In this document: in pieces, positions 8,532 to 18,332 of the stretch
Layout: each line of letters begins with the position of its first letter
Position numbering within the stretch: position 1 is the first letter of the stretch
From: Mycolicibacter kumamotonensis
Lineage (GTDB): Bacteria; Actinomycetota; Actinomycetes; Mycobacteriales; Mycobacteriaceae
DNA length: 64,000 nucleotides
Direction of reading: 5' to 3'
Assembly (NCBI RefSeq): GCF_002086285.1
Contig: NZ_MVHU01000013.1
Span: 1-64,000, forward strand
Notes under the pieces: model-generated
Seen by the model: only the letters and a program-made list of their open reading frames with translations
Databases searched by the model: none
Told to the model about the DNA's origin: nothing
Program-made: the position numbers and the translations under genes

Positions 8532-9980
8532 GTGGGTGACCTGGTCGACGCCGCGGGCCTGCCCACTGAGCTCGGTGCTCTCGACTACCTGTTACACCGC
8601 GGTGAGGCCAATCCGCGCACCCGGTCGGGGATCATGGGCTTGGAGCTGCTCGACACCACCCCGGACTGGGACCGGTTCCGGAGCCTGTTCGAAAACGTCT
8701 CGCGGCGCGTGCTGCGGCTGCGTCAGAAGGTGGTGGTGCCCACGCTGCCGACGGCGGCGCCGCGCTGGGTGGTAGACCCCGACTTCAATCTCGATTTTCA
8801 TGTTCGGCGGATCCGGGTGCCCGAGCCCGGGGGGCTGCGCGAGGTGCTGGATCTGGCCGAGTTGGCGCTGCAATCCCCGATGGACATTCAGCGCCCGCTG
8901 TGGTCGGCGACGCTGGTGGAGGGGCTGGCCGAGGGGCGCGCGGCCACCCTGATGCATCTGAGCCATGCGGTCACCGACGGTGTCGGGGGCGCCGCGATGT
9001 TCGGCCGGATCTATGACCTGGAACGCGATCCGCCGCCGCGGTCGATGCCGCCGCAGCCTGTACCGCAGGACCTGTCGGCCAACGACCTGATGCGTGACGG
9101 CATCAACCACCTGCCGATCGCGATGCTCGGCGGCGCCCGTGATGTTCTGCTGGGGGCGCTGTCGATGGCGACCCGCACCGTGCGTGATCCGCTGTCGGCG
9201 GTCACCGGCGCCATCACCTATGCCCGCTCCGGTGCGCGCGTGATGAGCCAGGCCGCTGAACCCTCCCCGCTGTTGCGTCGGCGCAGCCTGGCCAGCCGGA
9301 CCGAGGCGATCGACGTCCGGCTCTCGGATCTGCATCGGGCCGCCAAGGCCGGCGGTGGATCCATCAACGACGCCTACCTGGCTGCGCTATCCGGTGCGCT
9401 GGGGCGCTATCACCGGGCGCTGGGGGTGCCGATCGCAACCCTGCCGATGGCAATCCCGGTGAACCTGCGCGCCGACGCCGATCCGGCCGGCGGCAACCGC
9501 TTCACCGGGGTGAACCTGGCCGCCCCGGTCGGAGTCGCCGACCCGGTGGAGCGGATGAAGCGGATTCGGGCGCAGATGACCCAGCGTCGTGAGGAGCCCG
9601 CGATGGACGTGATCGGCTCCGTCGCACCGCTGCTGAGCTTCTTTCCGTCCCCGGTTCTGGAGAAGATGACCGAGTCGGTGGTCGCCGCCGACGTGCAGGC
9701 CAGCAACGTGGCGTTCTATCCCGGCGAAACCTATATCGCGGGCGCGAAGGTACTGCGGCACTACGGGATCGGTCCCTTGCCGGGTGTCGCGATGATGGTG
9801 GTGCTGATTTCCCGGGGCGGTGAGTGCACCATCACGGTCCGCTACGACCGCGCCGCCCTGCGCGACCCGAAGTTGTTCACCACCTGCCTGGTAGAGGGCT
9901 TCAACGAGGTGCTGGCGCTCGCCGGCGATCCCGCGCCGCGCTGCGTGCCGGCCTCCTTCGGCTCCGGTGGCGAGTCATGA
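8532..9980 (+). CDS. Wax ester synthase/diacylglycerol acyltransferase family protein
   Basis: The 482-residue protein belongs to the WS/DGAT family, which esterifies fatty acyl-CoA with diacylglycerol or fatty alcohols at the membrane. The family active-site motif HHxxxDG reads S144-H145-A-V-T-D149-G150: the first His is Ser but the catalytic second His and the DG are kept. A conserved PLW follows the MDIQRPLW segment. The GTG at 8532 is chosen because upstream in-frame sequence soon reaches a stop. It heads an operon with plsC and plsB2, the same order as Rv2484c-Rv2482c. Upstream, 8267-8531 has no convincing gene. Confidence 0.9.
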   Translation: MGDLVDAAGLPTELGALDYLLHRGEANPRTRSGIMGLELLDTTPDWDRFRSLFENVSRRVLRLRQKVVVPTLPTAAPRWVVDPDFNLDFHVRRIRVPEPGGLREVLDLAELALQSPMDIQRPLWSATLVEGLAEGRAATLMHLSHAVTDGVGGAAMFGRIYDLERDPPPRSMPPQPVPQDLSANDLMRDGINHLPIAMLGGARDVLLGALSMATRTVRDPLSAVTGAITYARSGARVMSQAAEPSPLLRRRSLASRTEAIDVRLSDLHRAAKAGGGSINDAYLAALSGALGRYHRALGVPIATLPMAIPVNLRADADPAGGNRFTGVNLAAPVGVADPVERMKRIRAQMTQRREEPAMDVIGSVAPLLSFFPSPVLEKMTESVVAADVQASNVAFYPGETYIAGAKVLRHYGIGPLPGVAMMVVLISRGGECTITVRYDRAALRDPKLFTTCLVEGFNEVLALAGDPAPRCVPASFGSGGES

Positions 9981-11578
9981 CCGACGACGCGAAGTCTCGG
10001 CCGCCGCGCGACATGCGGCTGCCCGGATCGGTAGCCGAGATCGCCGCCAGCCCGCCCGGCCCCAAGATCGGCGCGTTCTTCGACCTGGACGGCACTTTGG
10101 TGGCCGGGTTCACCGCCGTCATCCTCACCCGGGAGCGTTTCCGTAGCCGCGACATGGGGCTGGCGGAGCTGTTCGGCATGATCCAGGCCGGGCTCAACCA
10201 CCAGCTCGGCCGCATCGAGTTCGAGGAGCTCATCACCACGGCGTCCTCGGCGTTGCGGGGCCGGTCGATCAGTGATCTTGATGAGATCGGCGAGCGGTTG
10301 TTCATCCAGAAGATCGCCAAGCGGATCTACCCGGAGATGCGCGAGCTGGTGCGGGCGCACCAGGCGCGCGGGCACACCGTGGTGCTGAGCTCTTCGGCGC
10401 TGACCATTCAAGTCGAACCGGTCGCCCGTTTCCTGGGCATCACCAACACGCTCACCAATGCGTTCGTCACCGACGAGAACGGAGTGCTCACCGGAGAGGT
10501 CGTCGAACCGATCCTGTGGGGGCCGGGTAAGGCCGCCGCGGTGCAGAAGTTTGCCGCCGACCACGACATCGACCTACAGGACAGCTACTTCTACGCCGAC
10601 GGCGACGAGGACGTCGCATTGATGCATCTGGTCGGCAACCCCCGGCCGACGAACCCCGAGGGCAAGATGGCCTCGGTCGCCCGCAAGCGCGGCTGGCCCA
10701 TCCTGCGATTCAGCAGCCGCGGCGGCGGTGTCCTCGGCCAGTTGCGGAACCTGGCCGGACTGGGGTCGATGGTGCCGGTGGGCGCCGGGGCGATCGGGCT
10801 GGGGCTGCTGAGCGGTAGCCGGCGCCGCGGCGTCAACTTCTTCACCTCGTACTTTCCGCATCTGCTGTTGAGCCTCAATGGTGTGCGGCTCAACGTGATC
10901 GGCAAGGAGAATCTCACCGCAACCCGGCCGGCGGTGTTCATCTTCAATCACCGCAACCAGGTCGACCCGGTCATCACCGCATCGCTGGTGCGCGACAACT
11001 GGATCAGCGTCGGCAAGCGGGAGCTGGAACGAGACCCGATCGCCGGTCCGCTGGGCAAGCTGACCGAGATGGTGTTCATCGACCGGGACGACGCGGTGTC
11101 GGCGGTGGAGTCACTGCACGAGGTCGAGGAGCGCGCCAAGCGGGGACTGTCGGTGGTGATCGCCCCGGAGGGCACCCGGGTGGACACCACCGAGGTGGGG
11201 CCGTTCAAGAAGGGGCCGTTCCGGATCGCGATGGCCGCCGGGATCCCGATCGTGCCGATCGTGATCCGGAACGCCGAAGTGGTCGCCGCCCGGGACTCGA
11301 TGAGCGCCAACCCCGGAACCGTGGACGTGGCGGTGTTCCCGGCGATCCCGGTCGACGATTGGACGGTCGACAATCTGTCGGACCGGATCGCGGAGGTACG
11401 CCAGCTCTACCTGGACACCCTGGCCGACTGGCCCGTCGACGAGTTGCCGCCGTGGCGGCCCAAGTCAGCGGCGAAGCCTTCCGCGAAGAAGTCCGCCAAG
11501 AAGACGGCGAAGAAGACCCGGGCCCACAAGGCGCCGGCCAATACACCCCCGTCCGCCGGCCCGAAAGGGGGGCAGTGA
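9977..11578 (+). CDS. plsC: HAD phosphatase-lysophosphatidic acid acyltransferase fusion
   Basis: The 533-residue protein starts at an ATG overlapping the previous stop (ATGA). Its N-terminal half is a HAD-type hydrolase (SerB-like) with the nucleophile motif DLDGT at 36-40. The C-terminal half is a PlsC acyltransferase with H325-x4-D330 (NHRNQVD) and E398-G-T-R401. A Lys/Ala-rich tail follows (about 495-533). PlsC acylates the sn-2 position of lysophosphatidate; a HAD domain could dephosphorylate a lipid phosphate intermediate. The architecture matches Rv2483c. The tail may bind anionic lipid or nucleic acid, which is speculation. Confidence 0.92.
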   Translation: MTDDAKSRPPRDMRLPGSVAEIAASPPGPKIGAFFDLDGTLVAGFTAVILTRERFRSRDMGLAELFGMIQAGLNHQLGRIEFEELITTASSALRGRSISDLDEIGERLFIQKIAKRIYPEMRELVRAHQARGHTVVLSSSALTIQVEPVARFLGITNTLTNAFVTDENGVLTGEVVEPILWGPGKAAAVQKFAADHDIDLQDSYFYADGDEDVALMHLVGNPRPTNPEGKMASVARKRGWPILRFSSRGGGVLGQLRNLAGLGSMVPVGAGAIGLGLLSGSRRRGVNFFTSYFPHLLLSLNGVRLNVIGKENLTATRPAVFIFNHRNQVDPVITASLVRDNWISVGKRELERDPIAGPLGKLTEMVFIDRDDAVSAVESLHEVEERAKRGLSVVIAPEGTRVDTTEVGPFKKGPFRIAMAAGIPIVPIVIRNAEVVAARDSMSANPGTVDVAVFPAIPVDDWTVDNLSDRIAEVRQLYLDTLADWPVDELPPWRPKSAAKPSAKKSAKKTAKKTRAHKAPANTPPSAGPKGGQ

Positions 11579-13941
11579 CCACATCATCGGATACCGACTC
11601 CGCTGACTCCTCCGGGTCCACCCACACCGGCGACACGCTGGTGCTGGCGTTCGTGTCGACGCCGGTGGAGGCCGAACTGATCCAGGAATGGCTGGACCGG
11701 TATCGCGACGCGCAACCCGACACCCGCATCGAACTGCTGCAGATGGACGCGGTGGATCGGCAGCCCGCGGTGATGGCCCGGCTGGTGGGGCAGCTCGAAC
11801 GCGACGAGCGCAGGTCCATCCTGCCGGTTCGGGTGTTCTGGATGCCGCGCGCCGGTGCCTCGGCGCTGTCTCGGGTCATCGCGTTGCTGCCCGGCCGAAA
11901 CCCCTACCGGCCCAGTGAGCGTCAGCAACGGCGCATCGTGCGCACCGAATCGTCGCTGGCCCGCGTGGTGGCCGGAGAGCCGGCCAGCGTCGCCGAATTG
12001 CGCCAGCAGTGGAGTCAGAACACCGTCGGTGACAACCCCCGGGACTTCGCTCATTTCGTCACCCGCCGGGCGGTGCTGGCACTCGAGCGCGCCGAATACC
12101 GGATCCTGGGCCCGCAGTACAAGTCCCCGCGGCTGGTCAAGCCGGAGATCTTGGCCTCCAGCAGGTTTCGTGACGGACTGAAAGACATTCCCGGTGCCAC
12201 GCTCGACGAGGCCGGCAAGATGCTCGACGAGCTGTCCACCGGATGGAGTCGCGTCTCGGTCGACCTGGTCGGCGTGCTGACCAAGTTGCTCAGCCGCGGG
12301 TTCGACCCCGAGATCGACTACGACGAGTATCAGGTCGCCGCGCTGCGCACCGCGCTGGAAAACCATCCCGCGGTGCTGCTGTTCTCCCACCGGTCCTATA
12401 TCGACGGTGCGGTGATGCCAGTGGCCATGCAGGAGAACCGGCTACCGCCGGTGCACGTGTTCGCCGGGATCAATCTGTCGTTCGGCTTGATGGGACCGTT
12501 GCTGCGCCGCTCCGGAGTCATCTTCATCCGGCGCGCCATCGGCGACAACCCGCTCTACAAATACGTGCTCAAGGAGTACGTCGGCTACGTGATGGAGAAG
12601 CGGTTCAACCTGAGCTGGTCGATCGAGGGAACCCGGTCGCGCACCGGAAAGATGTTGCCTCCCAAGCTGGGGCTGATGACCTACGTCGCCGATGCCTACC
12701 TGGATGACCGCACCGATGATGTTCTGCTGCAGGGCGTTTCGATCAGCTTTGACCAGCTGCACGAGACGGCCGAGTACGCCGCCTATGCCCGCGGCGGGGA
12801 GAAGACGCCCGAGGGAATCCGCTGGCTGTACCGGTTCATCAAGGCGCAGGGCGAACGCAACTACGGCAAGATCTATGTGCGGTTCCCCGAGGCGGTCTCG
12901 ATGCGCCAGTACCTTGGACCGCGCGACGGCGCAGGCGTGATCGATCCGGCCGCCAAGCGGCTTGCGATGCAGAAGATGGCCATCGAGGTGGCGTGGCGTA
13001 TCCAGCGGGTCACGCCGATCAGCGCGACCGGCCTGGTGTCCGCGCTGCTGCTGACCACGCACGGGCTCGCGTTGACGCTCGAGCAGATCCACCACTCGTT
13101 GCAGGAGGGTCTGGACTACCTGGAACGCAAGCAGACACCGATCTCCACCAGCGCGCTGCGGCTGCGTAGCCGGGACGGGGTCCGGGCGGCGGTGGACGCG
13201 CTGTCCAACGGGCATCCGGTCACCCGGGTGGACGGCGGGCGGGAGTCGGTGTGGCGGATCGCCCCCGAGGACGAACACGCGGCATCGTTCTACCGCAACT
13301 CGGTGATCCACGCCTTCCTGGAGACTTCGATCGTCGAGTTGGCGTTGGCCCATGCCGGCCGCGGCGAAGGCGACCGACTCGACGCGTTCTGGGACCAGGC
13401 CATGCGGCTGCGCGATTTGCTCAAGTTCGACTTCTACTTCGCGGACTCGGCCGCGTTCCGGGAGAACATCGCCGAGGAGATGTCGTGGTTCACCGATTGG
13501 GAAGCCCGGGTGGCCGCCGGCGGCGCTGAGATCGACGGCATCTTGTCGGAGAAGAAACCGGTGATGTCCGACGTCATGTTGCGGGTGTTCTTCGAGGCGT
13601 ACGAGATCGTCGCCGACGTGCTCTGCGATGCCCCGGCCGATATCGGCGAGAAGGAGCTGACCCAGCTGGCGCTGGGTGTCGGTCGGCAATACGTCGCGCA
13701 GGGGCGCATCCGCAGCAGTGAGTCGGTGTCCACCCTGCTGTTCGCCACCGCACGTCAGGTGGTCGCCGATCAGGGGCTGTTGGAGAACACACCGGATCTG
13801 GCGGAACGCCGCAGGGCGTTCCGCGCCGAATTGCGTCGCATCCTGAAGGACTCCGATCACATCGCCCGGATCGCCCGCCGGGAGTTTTTCGCCAGAGATG
13901 CCGAGGCCAGGCGGCTTCGGCGGGCTCGCGGCGAGGGGTAG
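11575..13941 (+). CDS. plsB2: Glycerol-3-phosphate acyltransferase
   Basis: The 788-residue protein begins at a GTG overlapping the plsC stop, and the length is nearly that of M. tuberculosis PlsB2 (789). The acyltransferase core shows H272-x4-D277 (HRSYIDG) and E351-G-T-R354 followed by [12 protein letters not shown], the glycerol-phosphate-binding block of the PlsB family. It makes lysophosphatidate from glycerol 3-phosphate and acyl-CoA, the first step of phospholipid and triacylglycerol synthesis, and so feeds the plsC product encoded just upstream. Upstream in-frame codons lie within plsC and are excluded by the coupling start. Confidence 0.95.
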   Translation: MTTSSDTDSADSSGSTHTGDTLVLAFVSTPVEAELIQEWLDRYRDAQPDTRIELLQMDAVDRQPAVMARLVGQLERDERRSILPVRVFWMPRAGASALSRVIALLPGRNPYRPSERQQRRIVRTESSLARVVAGEPASVAELRQQWSQNTVGDNPRDFAHFVTRRAVLALERAEYRILGPQYKSPRLVKPEILASSRFRDGLKDIPGATLDEAGKMLDELSTGWSRVSVDLVGVLTKLLSRGFDPEIDYDEYQVAALRTALENHPAVLLFSHRSYIDGAVMPVAMQENRLPPVHVFAGINLSFGLMGPLLRRSGVIFIRRAIGDNPLYKYVLKEYVGYVMEKRFNLSWSIEGTRSRTGKMLPPKLGLMTYVADAYLDDRTDDVLLQGVSISFDQLHETAEYAAYARGGEKTPEGIRWLYRFIKAQGERNYGKIYVRFPEAVSMRQYLGPRDGAGVIDPAAKRLAMQKMAIEVAWRIQRVTPISATGLVSALLLTTHGLALTLEQIHHSLQEGLDYLERKQTPISTSALRLRSRDGVRAAVDALSNGHPVTRVDGGRESVWRIAPEDEHAASFYRNSVIHAFLETSIVELALAHAGRGEGDRLDAFWDQAMRLRDLLKFDFYFADSAAFRENIAEEMSWFTDWEARVAAGGAEIDGILSEKKPVMSDVMLRVFFEAYEIVADVLCDAPADIGEKELTQLALGVGRQYVAQGRIRSSESVSTLLFATARQVVADQGLLENTPDLAERRRAFRAELRRILKDSDHIARIARREFFARDAEARRLRRARGEG

Positions 13942-13994
13942 CGCGGCGACGGCTCGATATGCGCTGCGGCGGGCGCGCGCCATACGCTGGGGGC

Positions 13995-16007
13995 ATGACC
14001 GCGATTCCGGCGACCCGCGCCCGCTCGGCCAGCTATCTGCCGGTATTGGCCGGGGTGGCGATCCTGGCCGGCTGCACCGCGGCCGGGATCGCGGCGCTGT
14101 CGTTGGCCGACGCGCTGACCGCGACCGGTCTGCCCGATCCCGGTCCGGTGACCACGCTGGGCCTGCCGTTCGTGCGCGCCGCCGGCGAGACCGCCGCGGT
14201 GCTGGCGGTCGGTTCGTTTCTGCTCGCCGCGTTTCTGGTGCCGCCGCAGGACAGCGGGGTGCTTGACGTCGCCGGCTACCGTGCGCTGCGGCTGGGCACG
14301 GCGGCATCGGGTGCATGGGCGGTGTGCGCGGCGCTGCTGGTCCCGCTGACCATCTCGGATGTCTCCGGCCATCCGGTGTCTGAACTCCTCGACCCGGTGA
14401 CGACCTGGTCGCTGACCAGCCTGATCGACACCGCGTCCGCCTGGCGGTGGACGGCGCTGCTGGCTGCGGCGGTGGCCCTGGCGAGCCTGCCGGTGCTGCG
14501 CTGGTCGTGGACGCCGGCGCTGCTGGCGGGCTCGGTACTGACGCTGGTCCCGCTGGGGTTGACCGGGCACTCGGCGGCCGGCGGCTCCCATGACCTGGCC
14601 ACCAACAGCCTGCTGATTCACCTGGTCGCCGCGGGCCTGTGGGCAGGCGGCCTGTTCGCCCTGCTCGTCCACGCGCTGCGCGGCGGTGAACACGCCGACC
14701 TGGCGGCGCGGCGGTTCTCCACGGTGGCGCTGTGGTGCTTTGTGGCGATGGGCCTGTCCGGAGTGCTCAACGCGCTGGTGCGGCTGGCCCCGTCCGACCT
14801 GCTGACCAGCGAGTACGGCCTCTTGCTGCTGGGCAAGGTCATCGCGCTGGGTGTGCTCGGTGTCGTCGGCGTCGCGCAACGGCGCCGCGGGGTGGCCGCG
14901 TTGCGGGCCGACGGTCAGGCGCGGGGGCCGCTGATCCGGCTGGCCCTGATCGAGGCCGGCGTCTTCGCGGTCACCTTCGGCATCGCGGTCGGACTCGGCC
15001 GCACCCCGCCGCCCCCGCCGCCGGTGCTGAACCCGTCGATCCCCATGGTCAAGATCGGCTACGACTTCGCCGGCCCGCCCACGCTGGCACGCATCCTGTT
15101 CGACTGGCGGTTCGACGTGATCTTCGGCACCGCCGCGGTGGTGCTGGCGGCGGTCTACCTGGCCGGGGTGCTGCGCCTGCGTCGCCGCGGCGATGCCTGG
15201 CCCGCCGGCCGCACCACCGCCTGGCTGCTGGGCTGTGCGACGCTGCTGGTCGCCACCTCATCGGGAACCGGGCGCTACATGCCGGCGATGTTCAGCATGC
15301 ACATGATCGTGCACATGCTGCTGTCGATGCTGGTGCCGATCCTGCTGGTGCTGGGCGGGCCGACCACGCTGGCGCTGCGGGCGCTGCCGGCCGCCGGTCG
15401 CGGCACGGCGCCCGGACCGCGGGAATGGTTGCTGGCGGCGCTGCACAGCCGGGTCTCGCGGTTCCTGACCAACCCGATCATCGCGGCGGTGATCTTCGTG
15501 GCCGGCTTCTACGGGCTGTATTTCAGCACCATCTTCGACTCGATCGTCGGCAGCCACGCGGGGCACGTCGCGATGAACGTGCACTTCCTGCTCAGCGGGT
15601 ATCTCTTCTATTGGGTGGTGATCGGCGTGGATCCCACACCGCGGCCGATCTCACCGCTGGCCAAGCTGGCGGTGGTATTCGCATCGCTGCCGATGCACGG
15701 CTTCTTCGGGGTGTTTTTGATGGGCATGCACAAGGTGCTGGGCGAGTGGTTCTACGCCGGCCTGCGGTTGCCGTGGCACACCGACCTGGCCGGAGATCAG
15801 CACCTCGGCGGCGGCATCACCTGGGCGGCGGGAGAACTTCCCCTGTTGGTGGTGATGATCGCGCTGTTGGTGCAGTGGCATCGCAGCGACAGCCGGACCG
15901 CGAAGCGACTTGACCGTTCCGCCGACCGCGACGAGGACGCCGAGTTGGCCGCTTATAACGCGATGCTGGCCGAGGTGGCCCGCCGCGACGCCGCCGGGCA
16001 GTTGTAG
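13995..16007 (+). CDS. CopD-CtaG fusion: copper resistance/cytochrome oxidase assembly membrane protein
   Basis: The 670-residue, strongly hydrophobic protein has about 14-16 membrane helices in two parts. Residues about 20-340 resemble CopD (copper uptake or resistance). Residues about 380-640 resemble the caa3-type oxidase assembly factor CtaG, with His-rich helices such as MHMIVHMLLSML and conserved LPMHGFFG. It resembles Rv0102. The likely job is handling copper for cytochrome aa3 assembly. The ATG at 13995 is chosen over an earlier in-frame start because it begins just before the first helix. It is not part of the M. tuberculosis order at this place. Confidence 0.85.
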   Translation: MTAIPATRARSASYLPVLAGVAILAGCTAAGIAALSLADALTATGLPDPGPVTTLGLPFVRAAGETAAVLAVGSFLLAAFLVPPQDSGVLDVAGYRALRLGTAASGAWAVCAALLVPLTISDVSGHPVSELLDPVTTWSLTSLIDTASAWRWTALLAAAVALASLPVLRWSWTPALLAGSVLTLVPLGLTGHSAAGGSHDLATNSLLIHLVAAGLWAGGLFALLVHALRGGEHADLAARRFSTVALWCFVAMGLSGVLNALVRLAPSDLLTSEYGLLLLGKVIALGVLGVVGVAQRRRGVAALRADGQARGPLIRLALIEAGVFAVTFGIAVGLGRTPPPPPPVLNPSIPMVKIGYDFAGPPTLARILFDWRFDVIFGTAAVVLAAVYLAGVLRLRRRGDAWPAGRTTAWLLGCATLLVATSSGTGRYMPAMFSMHMIVHMLLSMLVPILLVLGGPTTLALRALPAAGRGTAPGPREWLLAALHSRVSRFLTNPIIAAVIFVAGFYGLYFSTIFDSIVGSHAGHVAMNVHFLLSGYLFYWVVIGVDPTPRPISPLAKLAVVFASLPMHGFFGVFLMGMHKVLGEWFYAGLRLPWHTDLAGDQHLGGGITWAAGELPLLVVMIALLVQWHRSDSRTAKRLDRSADRDEDAELAAYNAMLAEVARRDAAGQL

Positions 16008-16019
16008 CCGCGAGGTGGG

Positions 16020-16736
16020 TCAGTCGAGGGTGATCTCGCTCATATCGATAGCGACCAGCAGGGGCTCGGCGATGCGCTGGTAGTCGCCCTGCCACGCGTA
16101 GCCTCGTCGCCTGGTGGGGATGACGATGCCGTCGACGTCGCGGTAGTCGGCGGCGTAGAGCATGCCGGGTGCCCCGCCGATGACGTTGATGGTGAAGTCA
16201 TGGCGACGCAGCAACCCGTCCGGACCGAAACACGAGATCTGTTCGCGGGTATGGCTTTTGATGTGATCTGGGAACGTCACCTTCAACCGTTGCCAGGTTT
16301 CGTCGTCGACCTCGATCGGGGTGATCTCCTCGGTGGTGAACCCGGGCCAGGTGTAGAGGAACGGCGTATTCAGATACGTCCACAGCGCCTCTCCGGTGAA
16401 GTACGCGAGATGGACGTCATCCCAACGGGTTTCGAGCTGATGACCGTCAAACGAGCTCTCCGGGTCGTCGCGCGCGTCGATGAGCGTACCGTCGCGCCGC
16501 TGGACGACGACGCGAGAGGGCTCGAAGATCGCCCGTTTGTCTTGGCCGGCGAAGTCCATCGTGAGCAGCTGGCGTGTGGTGTCCACCTCGAATCGAACGT
16601 CCTTGACGGCGTCGGGATCGCCTTTGACGTCGAACAGTGCCCCGGTGATGGACGCCTCGACGGTGATCGACTTGACCTGATTCCATCGATCCAAGCCGCC
16701 GTGCGCGGCGAGCGCGCGATCGAGTAAATCGTTCAT
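16020..16736 (-). CDS. Hypothetical protein, possible LolA-like fold
   Basis: A 238-residue protein without signal peptide or membrane helix. It begins LLDRALAAHGGLDRWNQVKS, a pattern seen at the start of beta-rich lipid-binding or outer-membrane-lipoprotein-sorting-like proteins in actinobacteria, and has many paired beta-strand-like segments (VVVQRRDGTL, DVHLAYFTGEALW). An AGGAG-like site lies about six bases before the ATG. It converges with the CopD-CtaG gene, 12 bp apart, and is divergent from the small gene at 16917. Function unknown. Confidence 0.7.
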   Translation of the reverse strand: MNDLLDRALAAHGGLDRWNQVKSITVEASITGALFDVKGDPDAVKDVRFEVDTTRQLLTMDFAGQDKRAIFEPSRVVVQRRDGTLIDARDDPESSFDGHQLETRWDDVHLAYFTGEALWTYLNTPFLYTWPGFTTEEITPIEVDDETWQRLKVTFPDHIKSHTREQISCFGPDGLLRRHDFTINVIGGAPGMLYAADYRDVDGIVIPTRRRGYAWQGDYQRIAEPLLVAIDMSEITLD

Positions 16737-16775
16737 GTCTGCTCCTGTAACTAGTAACGGTTCTCTGCGATGAAC

Positions 16776-16794
16776 GGGCTCGCTGAGCGAGCCC
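16776..16794. repeat. Perfect short inverted repeat between divergent genes
   Basis: GGGCTCGCTGAGCGAGCCC is a perfect palindrome with 8-bp arms and a 3-base centre. It lies 40 bp before the start of the hypothetical gene (minus strand) and about 120 bp before the divergent gene. There is no T-run beside it. It could be an operator or an RNA hairpin in the leader; the sequence does not decide. Confidence 0.5.
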
Positions 16795-16916
16795 TCGTTG
16801 ATATGGAGGAAGCGGGCGGCTGAAACTCATCGCACTCGCCGCGACGTCGGCAACAGGCCGGGATTCCGCCGATGAGTCTGGTGACCATCGGGCCTCTGTA
16901 TGTGTGGAGGTGTGCG

Positions 16917-17228
16917 TTGAGAAGAGCCGCGGTGGTGCAGTACTTCACGACGAGCGAGGGCGCGGAACACAACCGCGAGCTGATCGAGGACGTGTTAGGC
17001 GAACTGGCTGCCCGAGATCCCGGGGGAGTCGAGTATCAGGTGTTGATGTTCGATGGCGGAGTGGGATTCATGCATGTCGTCGCATTCGACGGCACCAGCG
17101 ATCCTTTCGCCGAATGCGTCGCGTACCGCGAATTCCACCGTGCCCTCGCCGAGCGTCTGGCCGCACCGCCCGTGGTGATGTATGCGGTGTTGATCGGCTC
17201 CTACCACAGTGCCAGTGTGGCGAGATGA
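16917..17228 (+). CDS. Small hypothetical protein, possible dimeric alpha/beta-barrel
   Basis: The 103-residue protein is given a TTG start at 16917 because GGAGG sits six bases upstream (16906-16910). A longer version from ATG 16872 lacks such a site. The middle of the protein (VEYQVLMFDGGVGFMHVVAF) has the alternating pattern of the small ferredoxin-like fold seen in ABM-type and antibiotic-synthesis monooxygenase proteins, but no catalytic residues are recognised. It precedes an ECF sigma factor gene on the same strand by 118 bp and may be its partner or target. Function unknown. Confidence 0.6.
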   Translation: MRRAAVVQYFTTSEGAEHNRELIEDVLGELAARDPGGVEYQVLMFDGGVGFMHVVAFDGTSDPFAECVAYREFHRALAERLAAPPVVMYAVLIGSYHSASVAR

Positions 17229-17346
17229 TGGTGAAGGCGGGCTTTCGTCCTGAGTGCCTACCGGTTCCTGGATCTGATCCCGTCAGGCTGGCAGCGCTAC
17301 ATCAACGAATCGCCGTGGCACGACACGGTGGAGACACCGGATCGTC

Positions 17347-18033
17347 ATGAGCATCACGGGTGAGGATTTCGCGCGGCTGGCCGAGCCGTTCCGCCGTGAG
17401 CTGGTCGCCTACGGCTACCGCATGCTCGGCTCGGTCGACGATGCCGAAGAAGTCGTTCAGGACGTCTATCTGGACGCGTGGCGGGCCTATGAGGGTTTCG
17501 AAGGGCGCTCATCGCTTCGCACCTGGCTGTATCGCATCGCCACCCGGGCGTTCGTGAAAGCCATCGAGCGCCGAAAGCGACGCCCATTGCCCTCAGATCT
17601 GCATGCGCCGGCCGCCGACCCCACCTCGGGTGTGGTCACCGGTGCTCCCGAGCTGGCCTGGTTACAGCCCGCCCCCGATTCGCTGTTGGCCGACACCACC
17701 AGCGACCCTGGCACCGTGGTGGCTGCACGCGAGACCATGCGGTTGGCCTTCATCGCCGTCCTGCAGATCCTTCCGCCCCAGCAGCGCGCAGTCCTGATCC
17801 TGCGAGAGGTACTGGGCTGGACGGCAGCCGAGGTGGCGGCACAGCTTGATGTCAGCGTGGCCGCGGTCAACAGTGCCCTACAGCGCGCTCGCGCACATCT
17901 TCCCGCAGACAGCGACTCGCTGGTGCAGCCGTCGGAGCTGCGGCAGCGTCAACTGCTCGACCGGTATGGCCGCATTTCAAAACGCCGACGTCGACGAGCT
18001 GGTCGCAGTGTTGACCGAGGACGCGGTCTATGA
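17347..18033 (+). CDS. ECF RNA polymerase sigma factor, SigG-like (reading frame shifted at 3' end)
   Basis: The frame encodes 228 residues. Region 2 spans about 8-80 (AEEVVQDVYLDAWR and SLRTWLYRIATRAF). Region 4 spans about 130-190 (LPPQQRAVLILREVLGW, then the helix-turn-helix AAEVAAQLDVSVAAVNSALQRAR). At about 17965 the sequence coding for LLDRY continues in this frame into an Arg-rich, non-homologous tail. In the SigG family (TIGR02960-like) a SnoaL-like domain should follow, and that domain lies in the next frame. The first about 206 residues therefore look like a normal sigma factor with its C-terminal domain lost by an indel. No anti-sigma gene is seen. Confidence 0.85.
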   Translation: MSITGEDFARLAEPFRRELVAYGYRMLGSVDDAEEVVQDVYLDAWRAYEGFEGRSSLRTWLYRIATRAFVKAIERRKRRPLPSDLHAPAADPTSGVVTGAPELAWLQPAPDSLLADTTSDPGTVVAARETMRLAFIAVLQILPPQQRAVLILREVLGWTAAEVAAQLDVSVAAVNSALQRARAHLPADSDSLVQPSELRQRQLLDRYGRISKRRRRRAGRSVDRGRGL

Positions 18034-18316
18034 GATGCCACCGTTTCTCACCTGGTTTGCGGGCAGCGCGGCGATCGGCACCTTCCTGGGCGCACGCATG
18101 CGTGGCTTCGGCAAAATCCCGGTCATCCGCACCTCGGCCAACGGGCAACCCGCGGTGGCGCTATACCCGGCGGCCACGGATGGACGCCATCGCCTGCACG
18201 CCCTGCATGTGCTCAGTCTCGGGCCGCAGGGCGTCGCTCGAGTCGTGGCCTTCATGGACATCACTGGGTTGCGCGGCTTCGACCTGCCCCTCGTGCTGTC
18301 GACCGACGCGAGGTGA
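17966..18316 (+). pseudogene. Displaced SnoaL-like C-terminal domain of the ECF sigma factor
   Basis: This frame (116 residues) starts at an ATG within the sequence TATGGCC that also encodes the tyrosine of LLDRY in the sigma frame. It reads MAAFQNADVDELVAVLTED and continues as a SnoaL-like alpha+beta barrel domain with WFAGSAAIGTFL and a final VVAFMDITGLRGFDLP. Joining the two frames here gives the domain order of SigG-type sigma factors. There is no ribosome binding site before the ATG. It is either the severed end of a broken gene, a sequencing indel, or a coupled separate product; the first two are more likely. Confidence 0.7.
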
Positions 18317-18332
18317 GAGGAGCCTGCAGCCC

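Noticed and set aside
8428..8775. Open frame overlapping the start of the acyltransferase
   Set aside because: It is Cys/Arg/Ser-rich, lacks a domain, and conflicts with a clear WS/DGAT frame.
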